DNA from: Branchiostoma floridae
Lineage: Eukaryota; Chordata; Leptocardii; Amphioxiformes; Branchiostomatidae
Reading direction: 5' to 3'
Length of the DNA: 64,000 nucleotides
NCBI RefSeq assembly: GCF_000003815.2
Contig: NC_049980.1
Span: 3,325,338-3,389,337, forward strand
A program made the translations under genes and the position numbers. Within the stretch, counting starts at the first letter, position 1; each line of letters begins with the position of its first letter. A model generated the notes under the pieces. That model searched no databases, was not told the DNA's origin, and saw nothing but the letters and a program-made list of their open reading frames with translations. Positions 55,621-64,000 of the stretch are shown here, piece by piece.

Positions 55621-55739
55621 ATTAGTAAAAGTGATTTTTCAAATGGGTGATTTTGAAATAGTCTATTGTTGCATGGGGAGGAAGATGGCTGAAATATGCT
55701 GTATTTGCTCTCAAGCAAATGTCGGCCTTTCTAGTTAAG

Positions 55740-56380
55740 TCCATTCAAATATTTAATAGTCGTCCTGGGAAAGCTTATGAAAAAAGTCAGCCAAAATTCA
55801 CATTTCATATACTAGACAGTATTCTACTGGAAGACGGTGTTAATTAATCTAACGGTAAAGTGATTTGGTTAACCCGGCTTTACAATTCATGCGAACACCG
55901 GCCGGATTTATAGATCGGTCAGAGCTCGCTGAATTTCAGCATCGACTGTATTTTTCGCTGAAAATCTGCCCATTCACAGATTGGACGGGTCACACGGCGA
56001 CGTCTATCCAACACTAATGACTACCATCCCCCATAAGATGGTAGCATCTCTTGGACATGGATGAAGTACAATGAAGTGGGAATCGACTAGTATAATGATC
56101 AACTTTACTTATGGGTTTTGAGAAAATATATAGGGCATGAGTGGGGTGGACGGGCACCCTAAAAACAATAATATTAAGAGGAATTTTGCGACAGACCAAT
56201 CCAAAATCTCATAAAAAGTTTAAAAGTCGTCTCAAGGCCACGCTGAATTTACGCGCAGCTTCCAGCAAACGTCGGCTAAAAATCGTCGGAAGCCCGCGTA
56301 ATCGCCTGGACGTCGATCGTTCTTCGGCCGAAAATGCCCATTTTGAGCTCGCCAGTATGTCGGCCGAGTTAAGTTCTTTG
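55740..56380. other. Intergenic stretch, unassigned
   Basis: It contains CG-rich words (TCGTCGGAAGCC, CGTCGATCGTTC) near 56240-56360 and an 80-codon plus-strand frame without recognisable similarity. Probably decayed repeat. Confidence 0.4.
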
Positions 56381-56389
56381 TAAGGGGGG

Positions 56390-56540
56390 TTACTGTCTGC
56401 AACTTTCTCCGGTAGCGTACATGTCGAGTATACAACCTTCTTGGAGCAACAAAGTCGAAATTGAACTCCCGGCTTCTACATGTAGTTCCAGAGGCAGGAC
56501 CGCTAACCATTGGACTATGCACGCTACACATGCATAAATG
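56390..56540 (-). repeat. tRNA-derived SINE, minus strand
   Basis: Minus strand TAGTCCAATGGTTAGCGG (A box) and GGGAGTTCAATTTCG (B box), matching the head of the 60505 element. Confidence 0.6.
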
Positions 56541-56640
56541 CTGTGTGAATAAAATGATGAATTAGAACGACTAAAACAAAACAGAATAAGATAGACAATA
56601 AAATAAGACACTGCAAAATAATATGGAACACCTATTACGT

Positions 56641-57404
56641 GTTTTTTTTTAATTTTTTTTATTGCAACAGATAAATACATAACATGATGGCGACACTGAC
56701 TCAAGCTCAACATGTTTATTTTCGTGCCGTCATCAGAAACAAACTGAGAGTACAAAAGAACATTGAAACAAATACAGACAAGCAAAGCATTTAACAAAAA
56801 TAATGTCAAGTAACACAAAATAACAAAATCATAGGATATTCGGACAGGTACTCTGGGCCAAGCTGGTAGGATAGAGATTCACTTATTCAAATCTTTTTGT
56901 TTCTTTTATGAATGATTGTCCATGCTGTAGAAGTTTTTTGTTAATTGAGTTGGATAGAAATGCAGACCCTCGAGTCATTAAATGGACTAAATCATTATCC
57001 GAGATATCGTCCATGTTTATGGCAAATCCTACCAGCTTATGCAAGTTGCTGAGGAGGGAAATACGGTATTGGGTGTAGTTAGGGCAGTACAAAAAATAAT
57101 GATGAATACTTTCACAATGATGGCCACAGGCGCAAGCACTACTAGTAACAAGATTGCGAGAGTACAAGTTGGAGTTTAAACTATAAGTACCTAGACGGAA
57201 ACGAGTGAGAATAGCGCAAGTGAAACGAGGACCTATGTTGAAGTATGGAACAGAGACAGGGCGCACGGATTTCACAATTTTTTTCTTAAAATGAGGAAGA
57301 CTTAAGGAACTGTCGTGTTTGATACACGCACTAAGAAATAAGAAGATAATTTGTGACTTGGTAATGCATATGGCAAGGACATGAAGGACATAAGTCTTTA
57401 CCAT
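56641..57404 (-). mobile_element. LINE 3' fragment (reverse-transcriptase ORF C-terminus)
   Basis: A 173-aa minus-strand frame ends KETKRFE-stop. It contains PRFTCAILTRFRLGTYSLNS and ACACGHHCESIHHYFLYCP, the cysteine/histidine signature after the RT domain of CR1/Jockey-group LINEs. It is followed by a 3' UTR to an A-rich tail at 56641-56660. The RT core is absent, so this is a 5'-truncated copy. Confidence 0.75.
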
Positions 57405-57715
57405 TCATGTTGAAACAAGCCTTGCTTGTCAAAGCTAAACCTTGTGGGTTTTTTGATGAGTGTAGTTCTATGCTTGCTATGTACATGTGGTAGTGCTATT
57501 TCTGTTTGTTACCTGTTTGTTACAAACACCGAGTAATAAGAAAAATCGCCTTGGTAACGCTTACTGCAAGGAAATGAGTCCTACTTTTATTTATCGTTTA
57601 TCTTTTTTGAGAGTTAATCCTGTGGTTTTCTTTCATCCTAGGATATGTGATTTGGTGCTCTCTGTGTGGAAATTAGATGAATTTACATCTATTACCTGTT
57701 TGATACAAGCGCTAA

Positions 57716-58255
57716 GGCCACAGCAAGTAAATTTTATGGATGACATCCTCTGCACATTGCAAAAATAGTGCGATAGGGCGAAAAAAAACAAGATGGGTGA
57801 AAAAAACAAGATGGCTACATTTTCAAAAATTGGCACCATAAAGTTGTGATGACTGTTGTAAAAAGAAATAAAGGGACAAAACATGGCATCAGAGCCAACA
57901 ATGCATTCGTTCCTGTATTTAAGACATGTACTGGTGTGGTAAAAGTGACACTAGTGTGTTAGACTGGCATCACCAACACAGTTGGTAACCACATTCATAG
58001 CTTCCATATTGGTGTCACTTTTACAACTATCCAATAAGTTTCATTTATACAACTACAGTTTTGGGTACCTTGCAAGTACCACTTCTACAAGTACAACTAT
58101 TAGGCTACAACACAACATATTTGCTCAATTTGGTACTTTATCGTCATGTTGACCATCCCTGCAGAATAAAAAAAAAATTCTTTTTTTTTGTTCAGAAATC
58201 AGGCGAAAATTAATGCGCGCGCTGATGTCATCCATAAAATTTACTTGCTGTGGCC
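57716..58255. mobile_element. Harbinger-like MITE, intact
   Basis: GGCCACAGCAAGTAAATTTT and its exact inverse at the other end, flanked by TAA on both sides. It is inverted relative to the 1987 copy. Confidence 0.8.
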
Positions 58256-58276
58256 TAAGTAATAAAACTGACCACT

Positions 58277-58600
58277 CACACATTGAAACCGAAGCAGAAC
58301 AAGCCGGGATGAACAATTTGCAAAATTCGTGCCACATTCGGATGGGAATAACTAGTCTTTGTGTATTCCTGGGTATTTGTAGTGCATTCTAGACATTCTC
58401 ACTGCATTCCAGATATTATTTGGGTCAAATTCTGGCAGGATTTGAAGTGGCTTGCCGTTTTGGTTATCCGTCGAATGAGACCAGGATGATTCTAATAATG
58501 CAGTTGAATGCGGTCATACTGCAATTAGAACTTACACTTTAAATGTCGTTCGATATTTCTTCACTTCAAATGCACATGGAAATATTCCATCATTCATGTA
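58277..58600. repeat. Partial copy of the 59002-59532 repeat
   Basis: GAAACCGAAGCAGAACAAGC, TTCGTGCCACATTCGGA, GTATTCCTGGGTATTTGTAG and TTCTCACTGCATTCCAGATA align in order with the second copy. Confidence 0.65.
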
Positions 58601-58628
58601 TCATCAAAGTCATTTATGGACAGGAACC

Positions 58629-58767
58629 GTAATCTCCAACCAGATCCACGGTGCGTAATGTATAGTATCAAACTTCCGGTGCCTGTTTGACTCCCTTAGC
58701 CGGCTACATTCCTTGGCCAGCTTTGATACTATCTTATGGCACCGTAGGATCTGCTTGGAGATTACAG
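58629..58767. repeat. Fold-back MITE, 44-bp arms
   Basis: GTAATCTCCAACCAGATCCA ... TAGTATCAAA is mirrored by TTTGATACTA ... TGCTTGGAGATTAC. Confidence 0.75.
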
Positions 58768-59001
58768 GAACCGACCATATACACTTCGGACGGCAAATTT
58801 AACCAATCAACATGATGAAAGTGACAGAAGCTTACGAGACGGACGCCCACAGCTATCGAAGTTACATACAGGCAGAGATCAAAGAAAACCTTGCAGACAA
58901 AACTAGCTGTATTAAGACATATTAAGATAGATAAAAGATAAATTGAACTTTAAGGCGGACTTATTTCCTTACAATAAGCGGTACTAGGGACTTCATGTTG
59001 A

Positions 59002-59532
59002 AACCGAATCAGCTGGAATCAAGCAGAACCAGCTGGAATAAAGAATTAGCAAAATTTCGTGCCACAGTTGGACGGGAATTCCAAATGGGCCCAATACCTC
59101 TTCACATGAGAGGTAGAATGATCCGGAATGCCGTCTGAATGAAAATTCTTGTATATTCCTGGGTATTCGTAGTACATTCTGAAAATTCTCACTGCATTCC
59201 AGATATATGTGTTCAATCTTGTGTCCGGCCGGTTCTCTATCGAATGAGATCAGAATGTTTCACATAATGTTGGAATGCCTTAGAATGTGGTCGTTCTGCA
59301 GATAAAGAAGTTAGAATACACTTTGAATGCCGTTCGATATTTCTCCACCTCAAATGCACCTCTAAAGTTATGACCATGACAAAAACATACAGGACGGCCC
59401 CAAGAATAGGCAGAAATATATCTGGAACGCAGTGAGAATTTCTAAAATGCACTACGAATACCCAGGAATATATACAAAGAATAGTCATTCTGACGGCATT
59501 CCGGTTGATTCCGCTTCTCGTGTGAAGGGGCC
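59002..59532. repeat. Large fold-back repeat
   Basis: From 59087, GGGCCCAATACCTCTTCACA, GGAATGCCGTC, ATTCCTGGGTATTCGTAG and CTCACTGCATTCCAGATATA each have inverted partners up to GAAGGGGCC at 59532. The 59002-59086 head matches 58277. Confidence 0.7.
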
Positions 59533-59539
59533 ATACCGA

Positions 59540-60500
59540 TTATTGCAAGAAAATGAGTCCTGATTGAAGTTTTATTTCATCTTTGATCTCTCTTGATCTA
59601 TCTTGTTGAAACTAGTCTCGCTTGTTAGAGCAAGGACGTTATATTACGTCCTTGGTTACAGTTAACCTTTTGGATTTCTTTGATCACAGTAAGTGTTCGA
59701 CGCTCGCTGAACGCTGTGTCATCATTCTGAAAATGAGATAAATTTCCATCTGTCTGATACAAGTAATGACCAATATCACTTATTATAGCAAGGAAATAAG
59801 CCGTACTTAAAGTTTGTGTCTTTTTTTTCTGCTTTTATCTGTCTTGATGCAGCTAATTTCGTGCGCATGAAAGAACCTTGTGGCATTCTTTGATCTCGAA
59901 TCTGCCAGTGTGGTTCGGAGCTGCGGCCGTCCACAGTCGTAAGCTATCAATTTACTCATGTTGATGGGTTAAATTGCCATCTTTGTGTATATGGTCGGTT
60001 CCCATCCATGCATGACTATAGTACATGTAGAATGTAAATGTACTATGACAGTTGTAGATGATATTTTGTACTATGAATGTAGGACACATTATTCGAAAAC
60101 AGGGGAGCGAGTCTCCGTGCGCCTCGCTTCCCGCGGACGAGACACAGAATGAGAGCCCCGGTGTGGTGGGCGGAAGTGTGAATAGGCAAGGACGGACACG
60201 CGTTGACCACGTGTGAGGTCAGACAAAGACCGGGGACTGGGTTGTCGTAAATTAATAAAAATGACATCACTGACATTTTTCCACCATTGTAATAAATTGT
60301 TCTTTAACAATGACCAAAACGACGTACCACGTACGATTGTTGCGTAATAAAGTTAATTTATTCATTCATATAACAAACATCACCAATTACATCTATTATC
60401 TGCTTGAAACAAGCGCTTAGTAGAAAAAAACAGATCACCCAGTAACGCTAATAGCAAGGAAAGTAGTTGTTTAAGCCTGATTTACGTTCATAGAGTTTTA
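59540..60500. other. Intergenic stretch, unassigned
   Basis: A GC-richer patch at 60100-60240 has short frames on the minus strand that resemble nothing I know. Otherwise no feature is supported. Confidence 0.4.
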
Positions 60501-60504
60501 TGTG

Positions 60505-60670
60505 TATGTAGTCCAGTGGTTAGCGGCCCTGCATCTGGACCTAGAAGCCTGGCTGTGTCGCCCATACACGAGCTATTGGAAACTATCGCAGTCCTTGGGA
60601 CGGGACGGTACGTGGCCATGGTGCACTGTCCATTGTGTTTGCTAAAGAGCTAAGGGAATTTCCCCGGTAT
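60505..60670 (+). repeat. tRNA-derived SINE
   Basis: TAGTCCAGTGGTTAGCGGCC (A box) and a decayed B box, then ATACACGAGCTATTGG and GCAGTCCTTGGGACGGGACG shared with the SINE at 24797. Confidence 0.65.
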
Positions 60671-60944
60671 CTCACCTCACCTCACCTAGTCCCATCCTCA
60701 TCAGGAGGGTCGGGGACCGTGGTTACCTCTTGCACAAGTCCTAGGTACAATGAATTGTAAATAGTACTGTACATTGCGTCTGTCTTCTCTGTTAGGATCA
60801 GTGGAAGAGTAGCTCTTAACTTCAGTGAGGCTAAAATGACTTGAGCATGTTCGAGAACCGACACACTAATAGATAACCTTCACGGTGATATACGGAACCT
60901 ATAGTAAGTTACATCCTTGGGGGGGGGGGGGGGGCATCCATCTG

Positions 60945-61292
60945 TCTCGAGAGACAATGGTAGGCAGGCAGTGTGGGTTAGGCGACCCGTCTACCCGGCC
61001 TGCACGTGACTTTTTAAGGTGAAGGAGGGGTATGCACTTCCTTCTCCTCCCTCTCGTCTACTAGCGCACTAACAGGGGCAAGTGCGTCCAGCGCGTAGGA
61101 CGGTCCCAGCAGATGCAGATTTAATTTGTTGTTTGGAGTTTCCGTCTCCTAGGAGGACGTCCGACCAAGGACTGAGTTAAGTGAAGAAAGTCGTGTAAAA
61201 GATCGGTGACCCGGCAGCCGGATTCGAACTCAGGACCTCTTGGTCCAACTGAGCCCAACGCGCTGCCGATTGCGCCACGCGATCTTACGCCA
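60945..61292 (-). repeat. tRNA-derived SINE with a well-kept tRNA head, minus strand
   Basis: The minus strand starts GATCGCGTGGCGCAATCGGC then AGCGCGTTGGGCTC (A box) and GAGTTCGAATCCGG (B box). The body ends with CCATTGTCTCTCGAGACAG near a G-run at 60920. The anticodon and T arms do not fold as a functional tRNA. Confidence 0.65.
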
Positions 61293-61299
61293 CCCTTAA

Positions 61300-61920
61300 T
61301 TTCTAGTCTACCTTAATCAGCTCGTACCAACCCGCGTGACTAAAGAGCGCGTCCCTCTTGTCTCATGAATCCAATAGTAATATTTTAACTTATAATTAAC
61401 CCAAGCATGTATCATAGATACCAGACGTTTTATGACTGAATGAATTTTTTACTTAACCTTCAATTCACAATTCATATGCTGTGATTTGCCACTCATTGTT
61501 GTTTGTTTTTGAGTGTCTTTTTTGTTATTGTTGTTATTTTAGTGTTATTATTTCTGTAATTCTTATTTTCAGAGGTGTCGCTTATATTAACATTAGCTAA
61601 TAGCTAGAGTTCATCCACTTTGTCTTGTATCTTCTTGTTTTGTTGAATAAAAAAACCCCAGATAACTCAATCAATCAAAAACAGCAAGAACATTTCTACC
61701 GTAAGAAATACAAATCAATGAAGCAAAAACGCATGTCTTCATATGATATAAATATATTTCATCAAATAACATACCAATAATACATTTACCAATGTTACAT
61801 CATCCATGTCACACTTTGGCACAAAATCATCACTCAATGGAATTATTACTCACAAATTTCATTTAATGATCTAACAGAAGTTTTCGATAGCTTTAAACAA
61901 CCGACTTTATAGAACAGAAG
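61300..61920. other. Intergenic stretch, unassigned
   Basis: AT-rich sequence with no recognised gene or repeat. Confidence 0.4.
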
Positions 61921-61927
61921 CTTTTTG

Positions 61928-62045
61928 TTACTCCGAAGGACGGGCATACCGGCTGTACAAATACAGATACAGAAGCTGGTGTGTTACACCGAAGGGCGGT
62001 TATACCAGCTATACAGAAAAAGATACAGATACATAGTACAGAAGA
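61928..62045. repeat. Two-unit tandem repeat
   Basis: GTTACTCCGAAGGACGGGCA/ATACCGGCTGTACA and GTTACACCGAAGGGCGGTTA/ATACCAGCTATACA, each followed by AGATACAGA. Confidence 0.7.
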
Positions 62046-62102
62046 GGACCATACAATATAAATCGATCTTCAATTACAAAAAAAAAACAAACGCCTAACT
62101 AC

Positions 62103-62286
62103 TTTAATTAACGTGTAGGCGTAGCCTCTATAGCAGGCTCTCTAGGGCCGTTTTTGGCTCATAATACACTTTTGCTGGCCATTTCTTTTTGTACGGGGTC
62201 GCTGATTGCTGGCCTTTTCTGACTGCCGGCAGTCAAAAAAGGCCCTAGATAGCCTGCTATGGAGGCTACGCCTACACGTTAATTAA
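62103..62286. repeat. Fold-back MITE, about 46-bp arms
   Basis: TTTAATTAACGTGTAGGCGT AGCCTC is inverted as GAGGCT ACGCCTACACGTTAATTAAA; inner CAGGCTCTCTAGGGCC/GGCCCTAGATAGCCTG also pairs. Confidence 0.8.
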
Positions 62287-62462
62287 ATCGAAACTGGCTG
62301 AACCTATCCTTTACCTGGCCCTGACAAAATAGATTTTCAATACAACACTCGACATGATGAACCAATTCTCTAACTTAATTAAGGGACTGTTTAGAAGACT
62401 GAGGTTTCATGCAGAAGATCAATAGACAGTTGGATCATCTTAGGTCTAACCGTCTTAATTAT

Positions 62463-62535
62463 CTCATTTCTTTATCAGTGCTCTAAACTGATGTTTCATA
62501 CATGAAAACTTCTTTGGGAGCCGAATTTGGAGGAT
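62463..62535 (-). pseudogene. Detached second copy of the GPCR C-terminal tail
   Basis: About 198 bp past the receptor stop, the last codons, the stop and the following ~25 bp are repeated at about 80% identity. It reads PNSAPKEVFMYETSV-stop against PHSASPQDIVMYETSV-stop. No other receptor sequence is attached. Confidence 0.75.
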
Positions 62536-62680
62536 TGGTATCTTATTTTTTAATCATGAAAATAATTATTTTGGAAATATACGCTAACTTCAAAGATGAT
62601 GGTTACACATTTTAACCCATTTCTTTTACCAGAAGTTAATTCTTCATTCATCCTAATCATCCCATTTCTTTATCAGTGCT

Positions 62681-63874
62681 CTAAACTGATGTTTCATACA
62701 TGACAATATCTTGAGGAGAAGCCGAATGTGGAAGTGTTCTCACGTTTACCTCATTGTTTTCTTCCTCGAAGAATTCGTTCTCTTCCCGCCGCCGCCTACG
62801 AGCGACAGCCGCATCTCTCTTAATCTCGTGGAGGTAGTAACTGGGATGATCGGTGGTGGTCCAGGACTTGTTCCGCTTCATCCCCAGCGCGGACCGCAGG
62901 CTCTCCCGAAACTTCTGACTCGTGAAGACGTAGAGGATGGGGTTGGCGCAACTGTTGGCGTATGACATGACCATGGCGACGTGAAAAGCGAACGCAACGC
63001 CCGACGTCGGCTGCAGGTCTGCGATCAAGTTCACGAGCTGACACAGGTGGAACGGCAGCCAGCAGATCACGAAGGTCACGATCATAGCGAGGACTGTGTG
63101 CGTCACTTTTGTCCGCGTCCTGGAGGCGACCCTGGCCACTTCAGTGTGCGTGGACTCGTTTTGTTTGAGATGGCGCACGACTCGTAGGTAGGACACGCTG
63201 ATCACTACCAGTGGAATGACGAAGCCCACGATGAACATGTAAGAAATGAAAGCTTTGTACCAGATCAGGGAGTTTTCGGCGGGCCAGTCCAGCATGCACA
63301 TGTAGTCCGCGTTCCACATCTCCATGGCGTCGCTCACCACCATGACGGGGATGGACAGCAGGAAGGCCGCCGCCCACACTGAAAGGCTGACGGCGATCGC
63401 CACTTTCGGCCGGCGGAGATCGGGGTGGCTGGTGGCACGGACGATGGCCAGGTAGCGGTCCACGCTCAACACGGCCACGTTGAAGACGCTGTTGAACAGG
63501 TTCATAGCGTCCATAGATAAGACAATCTTACACATGGCTCTCCCGAACACCCATCTCTCCATGGCTGAGGATGCGGAGATGAAGGGGACACCGAGCATGA
63601 AAAGGGTGTCGGCTAGTGACAAGTTCAGAATGTAGTAACTCGTAGCGTCCTTTGTCTTCGTGTGTACCAACAGCGTGTAGATCACCAACAGGTTCCCCAC
63701 CAGGCCTAACGCCGTGACGAGGCCGTACACGGTGGGGGCAACGATTGCTGTGATGGCGTTCGGGACCGGCTGCGGTGTCAGGAGGCCATACGTGCCGTTA
63801 GGGAAGCTCCAATTCGCCGCTGAGGAGGCATTCATGGTGGCGGAGTGTCCGGTAAGAAAATTGAACATTTCCAT
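62681..63874 (-). CDS. Somatostatin/opioid-like rhodopsin-family GPCR, intronless
   Basis: A 397-aa seven-helix plasma-membrane receptor, probably Gi/o-coupled and peptide-activated by analogy. Visible landmarks: three N-terminal sequons (NAS, NWS, NGT); GNLLVIY in TM1; NLSLADTLFML in TM2; a cysteine at the TM3 start (AMCKIVLSMD) pairing with YMCML in loop 2; Asp in LSMDAMNLF at the amine/opioid/somatostatin binding position; VDRYLAIV; CWLPFHLCQLVN in TM6; and YANSCANPILYVF in TM7, a near signature of somatostatin/opioid receptors. The tail has a basic cluster (ARRRRREENEFFEEE) and ends ETSV, a class I PDZ ligand. I start at the first ATG (63874, G at -3 and +4); an open frame continues upstream without an ATG. 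The exact subtype is unresolved; an allatostatin-C-like receptor is the alternative. Confidence 0.88.
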   Translation of the reverse strand: MEMFNFLTGHSATMNASSAANWSFPNGTYGLLTPQPVPNAITAIVAPTVYGLVTALGLVGNLLVIYTLLVHTKTKDATSYYILNLSLADTLFMLGVPFISASSAMERWVFGRAMCKIVLSMDAMNLFNSVFNVAVLSVDRYLAIVRATSHPDLRRPKVAIAVSLSVWAAAFLLSIPVMVVSDAMEMWNADYMCMLDWPAENSLIWYKAFISYMFIVGFVIPLVVISVSYLRVVRHLKQNESTHTEVARVASRTRTKVTHTVLAMIVTFVICWLPFHLCQLVNLIADLQPTSGVAFAFHVAMVMSYANSCANPILYVFTSQKFRESLRSALGMKRNKSWTTTDHPSYYLHEIKRDAAVARRRRREENEFFEEENNEVNVRTLPHSASPQDIVMYETSV

Positions 63875-64000
63875 AGCAAAAATTCTATAGAATGAAGTGT
63901 GGCAAACAGGCCTAGATGGAATCTTGCTGCCCAATGTAGGTACAGGAGGACCTAAAGTCTAAGGTATGTACAGGCCTGCTTGATCAAACTGTGATCACAG

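Larger units (their letters stand above)
54045..55734 (+). mobile_element. Helitron-like element with two internal tandem arrays
   Basis: 5' zone has the hairpin ATATTTCAGCCATACC/GGTATGGTGAAATAT followed by a CTTT run. The 3' end has GGCTGAAATATGC, the hairpin ATTTGCTCTCAAGCAAAT and CTAGTT. Subterminal inverted match between ends plus a CTAGT terminus suits a Helitron2/Helentron-like non-autonomous element. No Rep/helicase frame was seen. Confidence 0.5.

Noticed and set aside
56390..56818. 142-codon minus-strand open frame
   Set aside because: It covers a SINE and LINE 3' UTR; low-complexity and hydrophobic by composition.
61205..61285. Functional tRNA gene on the minus strand
   Set aside because: A and B boxes are good, but the acceptor and T stems do not pair properly and it is fused to a SINE body.
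63875..63934. Extending the GPCR start upstream by 20 codons
   Set aside because: That extension begins at TTG, not ATG; the first ATG at 63874 has a good context.

Overview
The window looks like cephalochordate (amphioxus, Branchiostoma-type) nuclear DNA. The evidence is intron-rich genes with GT-AG splice sites, deuterostome-like protein sequences, and introns packed with short fold-back transposons, tRNA-derived SINEs and CR1/Crack-like LINE 3' ends. The lineage is inferred; there is no direct marker.

Three protein genes can be supported. (1) RPS15 (40S ribosomal protein uS19) lies on the minus strand at 3830-7535. It has four coding exons and encodes 149 aa, and its first coding exon holds only the ATG. 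(2) An EPB41L4A/NBL4-type FERM protein gene lies on the plus strand at 8720-50828. I could place 24 coding exons with matching phases. One exon, for the last strand and helix of the FERM F3 lobe, is expected between 31594 and 33387 but is not there. The divergent pair RPS15/EPB41L4A is separated by about 1.15 kb that probably holds both promoters. (3) An intronless rhodopsin-type GPCR lies on the minus strand at 62681-63874. It is closest to somatostatin/opioid-type receptors and ends in a PDZ-ligand tail (ETSV). A second, diverged copy of that tail lies about 198 bp downstream of the stop.

Most of the rest is repeats. The 15.6-kb first intron of the FERM gene (8825-24432) and its other introns hold several families: TA-flanked palindromic MITEs (five copies), Harbinger-like MITEs with TTA duplications (four copies), hAT-like MITEs with CAGGGCT ends and 5-bp or 8-bp duplications, a piggyBac-like TTAA element, elements with ends like TACAGTCAAACCTG, SINEs and Helitron-like elements. 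Several are nested. The 53-62 kb stretch between the FERM gene and the GPCR is mostly repeats: a TG-rich microsatellite, a Helitron-like element with two internal tandem arrays, a LINE 3' end, SINEs and large fold-backs.

The observations most worth checking are: the missing FERM exon and the transposon pile where it should be; two decayed tandem copies of the exon-2 splice acceptor plus exon start; the duplicated GPCR tail; a repeated SKSSTV module encoded across two adjacent FERM-gene exons; and hAT-like MITE families that share one terminal repeat but each carry their own repeated internal short word.
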